Assembly (NCBI GenBank): GCA_964555065.1
Contig: CAZKRB010000004.1
Location: 13,213 to 77,212 of the forward strand
DNA length: 64,000 bases
DNA from: Syntrophus sp964555065
GTDB lineage: Bacteria > Desulfobacterota > Syntrophia > Syntrophales > Syntrophaceae
Direction: 5' to 3'
A program made the translations under genes and the position numbers. The notes under the pieces are model-generated. The model was not told the origin of the DNA. It did no database searches and was given only the letters and a program-made list of their open reading frames with translations. Each line of letters starts with the position of its first letter. Positions within the stretch are counted from its first letter, which is position 1. Below, piece by piece: positions 52,054 to 61,064 of the stretch.

Positions 52054-52524
52054 TTGATCGAGATTGATATTCCAGGACGGCGTATTTACCGGTTCGAACA
52101 TTTGGTCCTGGACCTTAATGGCACGCTTTCCCTGGACGGCGATATCCTGGAGGGCGTGCCGGAAAGGCTGAAATTGTTGCACGGGTTGATCGACATCCTG
52201 ATTGTAACGGCGGATACCCGGGGTAAAGCGCAGGAATTGGGACGGGGTCTTCAAATTAAAATCCACACGATTGCCCCCGGCGATGAGCAGATTCAGAAAC
52301 TCAGCCTGGTGCGGAAGCTGGGCAGTGATGCTACGGTTTCCATGGGAAATGGATCGAATGACGCATCCATGTTGAAGGAGTCCGTTCTGGGAATATGCAT
52401 TCTCGGCCCTGAAGGGGCATCTTCCGAGACGATGGCGGCGTGTGATCTGGTCATATCCGATATCAACGCCGCACTGGATCTTTTGCTTAAACCTCGCCGA
52501 CTGATCGCAACGTTGCGTAGGTAG
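52054..52524 (+). CDS. HAD-like soluble phosphatase-family protein
   Basis: 156 residues. Motif I is LDLNGTLSLDG (Asp nucleophile; Asn replaces the second Asp of the usual DxDGT), followed by LIVTADTRGKAQ and MGNGSNDASMLKES, as in the cytoplasmic domains of P-type ATPases and their stand-alone relatives. It is shorter than most HAD enzymes and lacks a cap domain. TTG start with GAGG upstream. Role unknown; it may be a phosphatase with a small substrate. Confidence 0.75.
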   Translation: MIEIDIPGRRIYRFEHLVLDLNGTLSLDGDILEGVPERLKLLHGLIDILIVTADTRGKAQELGRGLQIKIHTIAPGDEQIQKLSLVRKLGSDATVSMGNGSNDASMLKESVLGICILGPEGASSETMAACDLVISDINAALDLLLKPRRLIATLRR

Positions 52525-52571
52525 AGCCTTTTCCATTTCTCCATTCTCTTTCTTTTCCACATTTTCCCTCT

Positions 52572-53531
52572 TCATGAGATTGGCACCGCCTTTTTCGATT
52601 TCCTTAAAATGAGGAGCAGACTGCCCGGCAGGCTGGCCAGTGTAACAACGAGCAGGAACCCGAGCGATTGCGCCGTCGCCTGGGTCGCCGAGATTCCAAC
52701 TGCTCCGTATAATACGATGGACGTTCCCTGATGCACCCCGATCCCGTTTATGGAGATCGGCAACATGGACACGGCGCTGACGAGGGGAACAAAGATCATT
52801 AAAAAAAGCAGATCCGCGTTAATCCTCAGGGCTTTAAAGACAGCAAGATGTACCGCGACAACCGCCGCCTGGAAAACCAGGGACAGCATCAAGACGCGGA
52901 ACAGGGTTTGTTTGTTGCGGATGGGCGCCTGCAGCGCCCATCTTGCCTCTTCCACTTTCAATCTTATGTTTTCCGTATTGATAAACGGTAGTCGTCGGGT
53001 CAGCTGCCCGACCCATCGAATATCCAAAGACGCCCAGACAACCAGTGCGCAGGCAAGAGTGAAAAAGACGACTATCGAGGCAAACCGGCCGGTCAGACTG
53101 AAGCCGAAGAGCAAGCCGGCAACGGCAGATACGGCCAGTGTTGCCATTGCCAGAACCCGTTCGGCGATGACGGAGGCAATCGCCTTCGGTGTCTGGTCGG
53201 AAATACGGGCCACATCATAGGCACGAAACACATCGCCGCCCATGCTGGTCGGCAGGAAATTATTCAGGAACAAGCCGATAAAGTAGGATGAAACGAGCTT
53301 TTGCATAGTGACCCTGACCCTTTGGGATTCCAGGATCAGTCGCCATTTGTATGCGCTGATGACAACAGCGCCCAGAGTGATCAGCAAGGCCACGAACCAC
53401 CAGAAAGGATCCGAGTTGCGGATCAGCTCGGCCGCTTTCGACCAGTCCAGCTTAAGAAAAATGACCGCCAATAAAGCCAGACTTATTCCGGCTTTCAGGA
53501 TCGTGCTCACGGAAGCGTATCTCTTCTTCAA
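52572..53531 (-). CDS. Lysylphosphatidylglycerol-synthase-type flippase domain protein
   Basis: 319 residues, about eight hydrophobic helices, UPF0104 / AglD-like. The motif VSSYFIGLFLNNFLPTSMGGDVFRAYDVAR is characteristic, with a later GVHQGTSIVLYG. The catalytic C-terminal domain of true MprF proteins is absent, so it is only the flippase-like membrane part, which may move lipids. It ends just after the TVP38-type gene on the same strand and the two may be cotranscribed. Confidence 0.87.
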   Translation of the reverse strand: MKKRYASVSTILKAGISLALLAVIFLKLDWSKAAELIRNSDPFWWFVALLITLGAVVISAYKWRLILESQRVRVTMQKLVSSYFIGLFLNNFLPTSMGGDVFRAYDVARISDQTPKAIASVIAERVLAMATLAVSAVAGLLFGFSLTGRFASIVVFFTLACALVVWASLDIRWVGQLTRRLPFINTENIRLKVEEARWALQAPIRNKQTLFRVLMLSLVFQAAVVAVHLAVFKALRINADLLFLMIFVPLVSAVSMLPISINGIGVHQGTSIVLYGAVGISATQATAQSLGFLLVVTLASLPGSLLLILRKSKKAVPIS

Positions 53532-53533
53532 TT

Positions 53534-54226
53534 CTATTCTCCCAGCATTCGCCTTTCGTAACGTTTCTTCAATGCCGCACTGATGACAACCAGCGAAGCC
53601 ACCACCGCAAAGACGAACAGAAGAACCTTGACGGTTCCGGATGCACTTTGGCCGAGGTAGGAATAGACGATCGTTGCCGGCAACTGGCCGATCCCGGTGG
53701 CAAGAAAGAATTCCCAGAATGACATCCCTGTCAGCCCGGCGCCGTAGCTTATCGGATCAAAGGGTACGAAGGGAAGAAAGCGTGCGATGATAATGGCATG
53801 TTTGCCGTATTTTTCGAAAAACTTGTCCACTAATTCAAGATTGTGAGCGCCAACGATTTTCTCCACTAACGGCCGCCCAAAGACGCGTGCAAGAAAAAAG
53901 CATAACCCGGCGCCTGCCATCGCGCTGCTCCAAGACAGGAGAGCTCCCCACCACACGCCGAACACCAGCCCGTTGGTAAACGTAATAACAAAGGCCGGCA
54001 GCGGAGCAACAACCGACTGAAAAATCATCAAGAGGGCCGAGGTAATCGGCGCCCAAGGGCCGAACGACAAAAAGTAAGTCCTGAGCGCCTGGACGTCTGC
54101 CGCGGAGAGAATCTTGAAAGCGTTATTGACGAACGCGTGGATATCCGGCACAAGGATATAAAGTACGGACAGGGCTGCCAGGGCCGCAGCACTTCCCACC
54201 AACAATTTTTTCTGATGTCTATTCAA
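53534..54226 (-). CDS. TVP38/TMEM64-family membrane protein
   Basis: 230 residues with several helices; VTFTNGLVFGVWWGALLSWSSAMAGAGLCFFLARVFGRP and FLPFVPFDPISYGAGLTGMSFWEF are the DedA/VTT-domain signatures. Family members act in membrane lipid handling or small-molecule traffic; no substrate is set. Two bases separate it from the flippase-like gene downstream. TVP38 proteins are frequent companions of the TIGR04282/TIGR04283 glycosyltransferase pair, which is also encoded in this window. Confidence 0.88.
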   Translation of the reverse strand: MNRHQKKLLVGSAAALAALSVLYILVPDIHAFVNNAFKILSAADVQALRTYFLSFGPWAPITSALLMIFQSVVAPLPAFVITFTNGLVFGVWWGALLSWSSAMAGAGLCFFLARVFGRPLVEKIVGAHNLELVDKFFEKYGKHAIIIARFLPFVPFDPISYGAGLTGMSFWEFFLATGIGQLPATIVYSYLGQSASGTVKVLLFVFAVVASLVVISAALKKRYERRMLGE

Positions 54227-54305
54227 GGACTTTCAACCCTCCCCAATCCAATTCAACCGGCGATGATTTTTCAGCGGGGAAAAAACTACGGCGAACGGAG
54301 TCTCT

Positions 54306-55475
54306 TCAGATGATCGGACGCCCTCGATACCAGGTCACGGGGGCCTCGATTTCCTTCGAAAAACGCCACTTCAGTCTCAGCCGGTTCAGGTACGTCATAG
54401 GCGCCTTGGAGACCTTTGCCTGCCCGGCCAGGGCCGCTTTGGGATCAAGGACAAAATCAACGATGTGGCTGGTCGGAGTCAACCCGCTGAGATGATTGGC
54501 GCATCCAGCGCAATAGGTCAGTATTCTTCTCCCCTTCGCCTCTTCCTTGATTTTATTTCCCCAATTCCCTGCCAATTCCGGCACCAGGCACCCGACGCTT
54601 CCCCCCTCGCCGCAGCAGCTCGTTCTTCGGCCATGGTGCCGCAATTCCTCGATCTGCAAACCCTTTTGAGTCACCAGGCGCCGAACTGCCGCCTGAGCCT
54701 GCTCTTTGAAGCGCAGTCCACAGGGATCATGGATGGAGACCGTCTGATCCGTTGACGGCTCCGCCGGGACCGTCTGCTCCGCCAGGATTTCGTAGACGGT
54801 GACAGCGGAGAGGCCTTCCCCGTGCTCATCAAACATGCGGTAGCAATTGGGGCAGGCGGCGATGACTCTTTTTATACCGTGACTGGTCAGGTAATTTCTC
54901 ATTTCCTCGAACATGGCCTGGAAATGCTCCTGCCGACCCAGGTCATGGGAGATCTTGTTGCAGCAATCCATAACGACGCCCAATTGGGGGATCTCCTGCT
55001 GCATTTTTTTATAGAGTTGAAAGGTCTGCTCCGGTCTCGTTCCCGGAAGCGTGCATCCGGTGAAAAAAACCGTATCGCAGTGGGCAGGCAGGGCGTAATA
55101 GGAAAAAAGTTTCGAGTTTCCCTTTTTCTCGTAAGCCAGGAGCCCCCCGTGCTCAGGGTAGGGCTGGGGATTTCGCCGCACCTTTTCCCGGCGCAACGCC
55201 AGGAACATCGCCGCCGGATTGAGCTTCTCGGGGCAGACGGCGGCGCACAGGCGGCACAGGCTGCACTCGAAGGCCATGGCCAGGTAGAGGTTGTCCGTCG
55301 GATTGCAGGCCTCGGCAATCTCTCCCGGCTTGCCGTACTTCCGCAAAAAGGCGCATTCTTTCTGGCACGCCTGGCAGCGCGTGCAGCCTTCGGAGATCTC
55401 CCGAATTTTTCCGGTAAGCGCAGCCCCCGGTTCTCCTGCGGCAAAACGGTCTGCGTCCGTTTTCCGATCTGCCAT
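54306..55475 (-). CDS. HdrD/GlpC-like Fe-S oxidoreductase subunit
   Basis: 389 residues. Two N-terminal [4Fe-4S] motifs (CTRCQACQKEC and CSLCRLCAAVC) and two C-terminal CCG-type segments (FTGCTLPG...CCNK, CPNC, HDPCGLR, SCCGEGGSVGC and CAGC) as in heterodisulfide reductase subunit D and anaerobic glycerol-3-phosphate dehydrogenase C. It should pass electrons to or from a thiol/disulfide or membrane quinone. No flavin dehydrogenase is adjacent. A fragment resembling its second cluster occurs at 47515-47580. Confidence 0.88.
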   Translation of the reverse strand: MADRKTDADRFAAGEPGAALTGKIREISEGCTRCQACQKECAFLRKYGKPGEIAEACNPTDNLYLAMAFECSLCRLCAAVCPEKLNPAAMFLALRREKVRRNPQPYPEHGGLLAYEKKGNSKLFSYYALPAHCDTVFFTGCTLPGTRPEQTFQLYKKMQQEIPQLGVVMDCCNKISHDLGRQEHFQAMFEEMRNYLTSHGIKRVIAACPNCYRMFDEHGEGLSAVTVYEILAEQTVPAEPSTDQTVSIHDPCGLRFKEQAQAAVRRLVTQKGLQIEELRHHGRRTSCCGEGGSVGCLVPELAGNWGNKIKEEAKGRRILTYCAGCANHLSGLTPTSHIVDFVLDPKAALAGQAKVSKAPMTYLNRLRLKWRFSKEIEAPVTWYRGRPII

Positions 55476-55895
55476 TTTGCTCCTCCTGTTATCAGGTAAA
55501 GTTGCTATATTTTTTCCTTGAATTAGTACAATCGATAAAATGAATAATTAAGCCGTGATTATTCTTTAAAGGCAGGATTCGGCGCCATCGGCCAATTGTC
55601 ATACAGGATCATCCCACCTTAACGATCGATGAATTCGAAAGGTTGATACAATCCTGATTTCTATGACTTTTATTGATTTGACATCGAATCACTTGCCACA
55701 TAAAGGTGGGCGGGCCATCGCCAAACATCCTGATGTCGTGGCGGCGCCCTTCTTGAAGAGGAGATGGCCGCCCCTGTTTTTATCCTCTCCGATCCGCAGA
55801 TCGCGGGGGCTGTCGGGGCCGCGTTGAGCGTGTTATCACAACATCGGCGCCGGTTTTCCCTTGTCAATTCCCTCCGAGTGTGACTGGATAGAAAA
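55476..55895. other. Intergenic region between divergent Fe-S and radical SAM genes
   Basis: AT-rich near 55500-55570, with an inverted repeat GAATAAT (55542-55548) / ATTATTC (55558-55564) that may regulate the divergent genes. The activase relic (55699-55883) fills the second half. No intact gene. Confidence 0.5.
55699..55883 (+). pseudogene. Frameshifted C-terminal relic of a BcrA/HgdC-type activase
   Basis: Two overlapping plus-strand frames join into the known end of ATP-dependent activators of 2-hydroxyacyl-CoA dehydratases and benzoyl-CoA reductases. The first reads HKGGRAIAKHPDVVAA; the second reads LEEEMAAPVFILSDPQIAGA and continues VGAALSVLSQH to the TGA at 55881. The family end is of the form GGVAxNxGVVxALEEELGxxVxVPxxPQIxGALGAALLA. 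A frameshift near 55745 separates the halves and no ATP-binding half precedes it, so it is a dead remnant. Confidence 0.6.
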
Positions 55896-58814
55896 ATGAT
55901 GAAAAAGATAACAGAATGGCAACGCATTGAATACGATCATATCCCGATTTATGTGCGTCCGGAAATTCCGGACTGGTTCGTGCCCAATGAGGCGGCGGAT
56001 AAGGCCTTGGTTCAGTTGATAAAGAACGGAAAGACCGCCCCTGAAATACAGGATCTGCTGAAGCGGATCGGCAGCCCGGAGAAGGCGAGCTCTTTCTTCC
56101 GCGCCGAACACCTGCGCCTGGATGCCCTGAAGGAATGCTGGCTCCACATGACCAACCGCTGCAATCTGGAATGCAGGCACTGCATGTTCAAGTCCTCACC
56201 CCGTGAGCGGGATGAACTCGGTCCCGAGGATTGCAGCCGGATTATCAAGGAGGCTTACGAACTGGGATGCCGGCTCTTTTTTTTCACCGGCGGCGAGCCC
56301 CTTTTGGCCGAGGCCTTTTCACAAAGCGTCCAGGATGTCCTTCAGTTTCCCGACACCCATCTGGTCCTTTTAACCAATCTCTCCCTTCTCTCCGGGAAGA
56401 AGGACTTTTTCCGCCTGCTTCCCCAGGATCGTCTCCATTTTCAGGTGAGCGTCGACGGCATGGAATCCAGCCATGACGCTCTGAGGGGGCCGAAGGCTTT
56501 CCGGCAAGTGGGCGAAAATCTGGAAACTCTCGGGGAACTCGGCTTTCCCGTGACCCTTTCCATGACCGTGAACCGTTCCAATGTCGGGGAAATGGAGGCG
56601 ATCATCGCTTATGCCGCCCGGCATGGGGTGTCCAATGTCCATTTCCTCTGGCTTTTCAGAAAGGGAAACGCAGAAGAGTCCCTTTCTGTCGATCCAGAAA
56701 CGATTTTTCGCAACCTGAAAGCCGCGCAGGAGCGGGCGGAACGACTCGGAGTGAAAATCGACAATATCGAAAGCCTGCGGTCTCAGGTCTTTTCCTGTCC
56801 CGGAACGCGCTATGATCTGAGCAATGCGGGCTGGCAATCCCTGGCCGTCGGGCCCGACGGGCAAGTTTATCCGACCCCGGCACTCGTCTATACGGAGAGC
56901 ATGCGCTGCGGCCCCGTCTCGTCAGGACTGAAAGAGGTATGGGGAAAAAGCCCCGTTCTAAAAGCCGTCCGTAGCGCCTGCCTGGATTCCAGCGAGATCT
57001 ATCGGGCCAATCCTTTCCGGTACATGATCGGCGGCGGCGACATCGATCACAGCTATCTTTCCTCAGGACAGATTGCCGGAAATGACCCTTATGGAGAGCT
57101 TTACACTAACATCGCCAAAGATCTCATCGTGGGTGAAGCCCGGCGCTGCGAAACGGACGGCTATCCCGCTTTCCGATTGAAAATGGGGGAAAAACTGGGG
57201 GATTGTCCTGTCGAAGGCAGCGCCGTTTTCTTCACCCATTCCAATTGCGTCCTCACCCTGCCGGGGCGTGACATCCACACCCGGGTCAATCGCTTCTATA
57301 CCCAGGCAGCCGAAGACATGCAGGAAGACATCCTCAATCCGGTCTGCTACGAGGAAGGCCTGATTGCGCACATCCCGGAGGAGATGCGCTATCGGAGTTA
57401 CGGCTGCGGGTCGCCGGTCCTGGAAGCGGGGATCAGGGAAGGTGAAACCGTCGTTGATCTGGGAAGCGGCACAGGCATCGAATGCTTTATCGCCGGTAAA
57501 TTGACCGGGCCTCAGGGCCAGGTTGTCGGGGTCGATATGGGAGATGCCATGCTTGACATCGCGGAAAAGACCAGGACGCGGGTGATGGACTCTCTTTCCT
57601 ACGACAACATCCGCTTCAAAAAGGCCTTCCTGGAAAGTCTGCCTCTGGAAGATCGTTCGATAGACCTGGTGATCTCCAACTGTGTGCTGAACCTTTCTCC
57701 GGACAAGCGGCGTGTGTTTCAGGAGATATACCGGGTGCTGAAGCCCGAAGGCCGCCTGATGATCTCCGATATCACTTACGATCAGGACATTCCCCTGGAA
57801 ATCAAATACAATGAGAAACTCCGGGGAGAGTGCATCGGCGGGGCCTTGCGCTATCAGGATCTCTTCGGCCTGCTCAATGACATCGGCTTTTCGCACAGCA
57901 GGATCCGCTCGGGATATCCCTACCGGACGGTGAAAGGCTATGATTTCTACTCCATCACCTATTCGGCGGTCAAGCCGAAGGAAAACCAGAAGCCTGTTCT
58001 TTATGACTTTCCCGATTTCAGATCCCTCATGAAAGAGGTTGAAACCGAACCGACATGCGCCTGCTTCGCGGCGCAGGAAACACCCTCTCCGAAAATGGTC
58101 CTGAACAATGTCCCCCACAGGTCCGGATGTACCGTCTGCGGTGCGGAACTCCTCTATTTTGAGTCAAACCGCAAGCTTTCATGCCACTACTGCGGACGCT
58201 CCCTGCCGGCCAACGCCCGGTGCGCCAATGGGCATTTCGTCTGCGATTCCTGCCACAGCGCCGACGCCGTGGGAGTCATCCGGCAGGTCTGCCTGAACAG
58301 CCGGGAGCCCGATGCCGTGGTGCTGATGCAATCGGTCCGGTCCCATCCTCAATTCCGGATTCACGGCCCCGAGCATCATTCCCTGGTGCCCGCAGTCATT
58401 TTGACAGCCTTGAGAAATGCCGGAAATGATATCACGGATGACCAAATTGTCACCGCCATTGAGCGGGGGCAAACGATCGCCGGCGGGGCCTGCGCTTTCC
58501 TCGGGGTCTGCGGCGCGGCGGTCGGCGTGGGGATCGCATTTTCGGTGCTGATCGGGGCTACGCCCTATGATGGAGAAAAGAGACAGGCCGTCCAGCAGGC
58601 AACTCAGGAAGTGCTGGGGAAAATCGCCTCCTATGATGCGCCCCGCTGCTGCCAAAGGGACTCCTGGCTGGCTCTTCAGGCGGCTTCGCGCATCCTCGAA
58701 GCAAAACTGGGGAAATTTTTAAAAACCGATCAAGTCATTGCCTGCAAACAATTTTCGCAAAACAAGGAGTGCATCTTGAATCGATGCCCTCTCTGGCCGT
58801 ACAGGGGGGAATAG
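55896..58814 (+). CDS. Radical SAM - methyltransferase - DUF5714 fusion protein
   Basis: 972 residues with several enzymes in one chain. Residues about 10-75 look like a PqqD-like recognition domain. A radical SAM domain starts at the [4Fe-4S] motif CNLECRHC (Cys89, 93, 96), with FFFTGGEPL and a SPASM-like Cys region to about 380. A class I methyltransferase follows (YGCGSPVLEAG, VVDLGSGTGIECFIAG near 520, SNCVLNLSPDKRRVF), closest in pattern to arsenite methyltransferase ArsM. From about 740 comes a Cys-rich DUF5714 domain (CTVCGAELLYFESNRKLSCHYCG, RCANGHFVCDSCH). The DUF3343 gene follows at once. Suggested role: radical-based modification plus methylation of an S, Se or As compound; substrate unknown. 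Confidence 0.9.
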   Translation: MMKKITEWQRIEYDHIPIYVRPEIPDWFVPNEAADKALVQLIKNGKTAPEIQDLLKRIGSPEKASSFFRAEHLRLDALKECWLHMTNRCNLECRHCMFKSSPRERDELGPEDCSRIIKEAYELGCRLFFFTGGEPLLAEAFSQSVQDVLQFPDTHLVLLTNLSLLSGKKDFFRLLPQDRLHFQVSVDGMESSHDALRGPKAFRQVGENLETLGELGFPVTLSMTVNRSNVGEMEAIIAYAARHGVSNVHFLWLFRKGNAEESLSVDPETIFRNLKAAQERAERLGVKIDNIESLRSQVFSCPGTRYDLSNAGWQSLAVGPDGQVYPTPALVYTESMRCGPVSSGLKEVWGKSPVLKAVRSACLDSSEIYRANPFRYMIGGGDIDHSYLSSGQIAGNDPYGELYTNIAKDLIVGEARRCETDGYPAFRLKMGEKLGDCPVEGSAVFFTHSNCVLTLPGRDIHTRVNRFYTQAAEDMQEDILNPVCYEEGLIAHIPEEMRYRSYGCGSPVLEAGIREGETVVDLGSGTGIECFIAGKLTGPQGQVVGVDMGDAMLDIAEKTRTRVMDSLSYDNIRFKKAFLESLPLEDRSIDLVISNCVLNLSPDKRRVFQEIYRVLKPEGRLMISDITYDQDIPLEIKYNEKLRGECIGGALRYQDLFGLLNDIGFSHSRIRSGYPYRTVKGYDFYSITYSAVKPKENQKPVLYDFPDFRSLMKEVETEPTCACFAAQETPSPKMVLNNVPHRSGCTVCGAELLYFESNRKLSCHYCGRSLPANARCANGHFVCDSCHSADAVGVIRQVCLNSREPDAVVLMQSVRSHPQFRIHGPEHHSLVPAVILTALRNAGNDITDDQIVTAIERGQTIAGGACAFLGVCGAAVGVGIAFSVLIGATPYDGEKRQAVQQATQEVLGKIASYDAPRCCQRDSWLALQAASRILEAKLGKFLKTDQVIACKQFSQNKECILNRCPLWPYRGE

Positions 58815-58823
58815 CCGGAATGA

Positions 58824-59045
58824 ATGCGCAACAGTACTCGTCTTTTTTTCTTCCCTTCCGTCAGCTAGGTCCTGAAAGCAGAAAAGATCCTTAAGGACAG
58901 GGAAATCGAACACAAACTGATTCCCGTTCCCAGGCACATCAGCGCGGATTGCGGCGTCTCTCTCTGGATCAAGGTGGAAGTGCAGGAAACAGCGGCTGGG
59001 ATGCTGCGGGGGGACGCAGACTGGGAAAGCATGGTGTTGCTCTAA
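58824..59045 (+). pseudogene. DUF3343 (Se/S carrier-like) gene with in-frame amber codon
   Basis: From ATG 58824 the frame reads MRNSTRLFFFPSVS, then TAG at 58866-58868, then VLKAEKILKDREIEHKLIPVPRHISADCGVSL and on to a TAA at 59043-59045. The sequence after the stop is plainly DUF3343, whose members are putative selenium/sulfur carriers with a conserved Ser-x-x-Cys-Gly. The codon before VLKAEK is usually His or Tyr, one base from TAG for Tyr. A nonsense mutation or base error fits best. Ten bases after the radical SAM stop, it would be cotranscribed. Confidence 0.65.
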
Positions 59046-59073
59046 ATCCGGGTTAACCTTGATGTCGGCCGAA

Positions 59074-59799
59074 TCATGCAGCCAACTGATAGAAAACAAC
59101 GATCGGAAGGGCCTCCTTGTTCGGCAGCGTTTCCGGCCTGCCCCGGAAGGAAGAATTGGGGTGCAGCACGCGCTGCAGCGTACTGATGTGGGGATAGACG
59201 GCATTGCTCGAAATCCCGATCGGGCAGGATTCCAGGCAGGTGAGGCAGCCGGTCTTCTCTTCCGCCGCGACAGCCCTGTTACCGCCGAAACGGATGTCGA
59301 ATCCCTTCCCTGCCTTATCGTAGAAAATCTCCTTCAGACCGACCGGCGCCGGAAGGCCAAGCCATTGCGCGGAAACCATCAGGCGATCCCCGCCGATAAA
59401 TTTGCCGTAACCGTCGAGAGCAATACTGTTCCCCGCCCTGGCGCCAACCCGGACCAGAGCGTCATGGAAGGCGACGGGTTCCACGGGGGACGCCAGGATG
59501 AATTTGTCGGCGAACTTTCCCCCGGTATAACCGATTCCCCAGTGGGAAGTCGTTTCCGTAAGATGCCGCAGCTGAAGTTTCGAATAGAGTTTGACGACTC
59601 GTTTTGACGTGTCCACTAATAGGGAGTTGCCGAGGGTTGGCCAGTCTCCGGGCCAGTTCCTTCCTCCGGAAGAGATTGGGGCTGCCTCCAGGAGACCCTG
59701 CGGCCCGAGGAGAACAGCCCCGCTGGCAATCAGCACAGAGCGGAGAAATTCCCGCCGGGAGATTTCCGGCAATGAGGGTATTGAAATCCGCTCTCTCAT
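59074..59799 (-). CDS. YdjY-like protein with Tat-type signal
   Basis: 241 residues. The N-terminus carries a twin-arginine-like signal SRREFLRSVLIASGAVLL, so export in folded form is expected. The body reads FILASPVEPVAFHDALVRVGARAG and VAAEEKTGCLTCLESCPIGISSNAVYPH, with a Cys-x2-Cys-x3-Cys that could bind a cluster or metal. It resembles the YdjY domain family, whose function is not well known. It lies 36 bases beyond the rhodanese on the same strand. Confidence 0.75.
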   Translation of the reverse strand: MRERISIPSLPEISRREFLRSVLIASGAVLLGPQGLLEAAPISSGGRNWPGDWPTLGNSLLVDTSKRVVKLYSKLQLRHLTETTSHWGIGYTGGKFADKFILASPVEPVAFHDALVRVGARAGNSIALDGYGKFIGGDRLMVSAQWLGLPAPVGLKEIFYDKAGKGFDIRFGGNRAVAAEEKTGCLTCLESCPIGISSNAVYPHISTLQRVLHPNSSFRGRPETLPNKEALPIVVFYQLAA

Positions 59800-59835
59800 A
59801 TTGTGACAATTCCTTGGAAACTTTAAGATGTTAGT

Positions 59836-60348
59836 CTATTTGACCTTTTCTATAAGATAACCTGCCTGTCCCCAGGCCAGAATTCCACCGGGGTGGCGAT
59901 AGACGTTTTTGTAGCCCAGTTTCACGGCCCACATGGCGCCGTTGTGGCTCCGGGTACATTTCACGAACCCGCAGTAGAAAACGATCAGACGATTCTTGTC
60001 CGGACCCAGGAGCTTTTCCAGGGCGGCCTTCTTGCCGTCATCCAGGCTGGTCATTTCCGGAATGGGAAATTCCATCTGCACAGCTCCCGGAACGTGCTCT
60101 TTTTTGTAACTGTCTTCATAGGGCATGGTATCGATGATCAGCATTGGAGTCTTTTTGTCCATCCAGCTTTTCAGCTCTTCCGTGGTGACAAGCTTGTAAG
60201 CGCCCCGGTCCGCTTCCCGGGCCAGGGTGACGGCGCTCTTTTCCGTTTGCAGTTCCTTCGTTCCCCAAGCGGCCAGGGCGTTTCCCGAAATCCCCAGCAA
60301 AAAGATCGCGAGGGTTGCCAGAATCCATAAACTTCTCTTCTTGAACAT
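59836..60348 (-). CDS. Exported rhodanese-domain protein
   Basis: 170 residues with a Sec signal peptide (LWILATLAIFLLGISGNALA). Single rhodanese domain with LIVFYCGFVKCTRSHNGAM: Cys in the active-site loop and an extra nearby Cys. The family moves sulfane sulfur (or binds selenium or arsenic oxyanions); the periplasmic location suggests handling a sulfur compound there. It belongs with the MauE-type membrane protein and YdjY-like protein as a three-gene minus-strand operon. Confidence 0.9.
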   Translation of the reverse strand: MFKKRSLWILATLAIFLLGISGNALAAWGTKELQTEKSAVTLAREADRGAYKLVTTEELKSWMDKKTPMLIIDTMPYEDSYKKEHVPGAVQMEFPIPEMTSLDDGKKAALEKLLGPDKNRLIVFYCGFVKCTRSHNGAMWAVKLGYKNVYRHPGGILAWGQAGYLIEKVK

Positions 60349-60360
60349 CTTTCTTCTCCT

Positions 60361-60912
60361 TTACGATTTATTTTTTTCTGTCGGCCCAATTTCCGGGGCT
60401 TTCTCTTTTTTGAGGCGCATCCAGCGGGAAAGGTAGAGATAAGGGATTACAATGCCCGCAATGGCCAGGTCGCGGTAAAAGGCAACCCGCAATCCTTCCT
60501 GCTTTTGCAGATCCTCCGCTCCGAAGCATCCGCAGTCCACATCGATATTCTGAAGAACTCCATAACCCAGGACCGCCAGGAAAAGGGCAAAAAGTCCGGC
60601 AATCGTTGCGAGACTTCCCCGCATATCAAAGATCAGGGCAAGGCCCGCCAGAAGTTCCACAATGGGAAGACCAATGGCCACGACAGGAAGAAGGAGTTCG
60701 GGGACGAGATCATAAGCGGAAATGGTGCGGGCAAAGGCATGGGGATCCAAAAGTTTTAAGGCGCCGCCATAGACGAACAAGGCGGCCAGAGCGATGCGGA
60801 CTCCCCTGTAGAGCCACATGGAGGCAAGCAATCTGGCAATGCTATGCCACATTTTCAAAATCGCTCCTTTTTTCTCGGGTCTTTCTTGTTCCGAATCCTC
60901 GAAAGCAGCCAA
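60361..60912 (-). CDS. MauE/DoxX-type redox membrane protein
   Basis: 183 residues with four hydrophobic helices. IALAALFVYGGALKLLDPHAFARTI and NIDVDCGCFGAEDLQKQ (the conserved CGCFG) identify the MauE family, which supports disulfide or redox maturation of periplasmic proteins. The stop is 12 bases before the rhodanese start, so the two probably act together. Confidence 0.87.
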   Translation of the reverse strand: MAAFEDSEQERPEKKGAILKMWHSIARLLASMWLYRGVRIALAALFVYGGALKLLDPHAFARTISAYDLVPELLLPVVAIGLPIVELLAGLALIFDMRGSLATIAGLFALFLAVLGYGVLQNIDVDCGCFGAEDLQKQEGLRVAFYRDLAIAGIVIPYLYLSRWMRLKKEKAPEIGPTEKNKS

Positions 60913-61064
60913 CCTATACGAAATTAGAGAGGAAGCGTCAAATCACTATATTGCATAGTTCAGGACCTATTATAACCTTCCGGCATGGATCCGCAGGGAA
61001 TGACTGGAAGAAATGCCGCTGTAATCTTCACGGTATGAGTATGGAAGAGGCAAAACGAGTCCCC

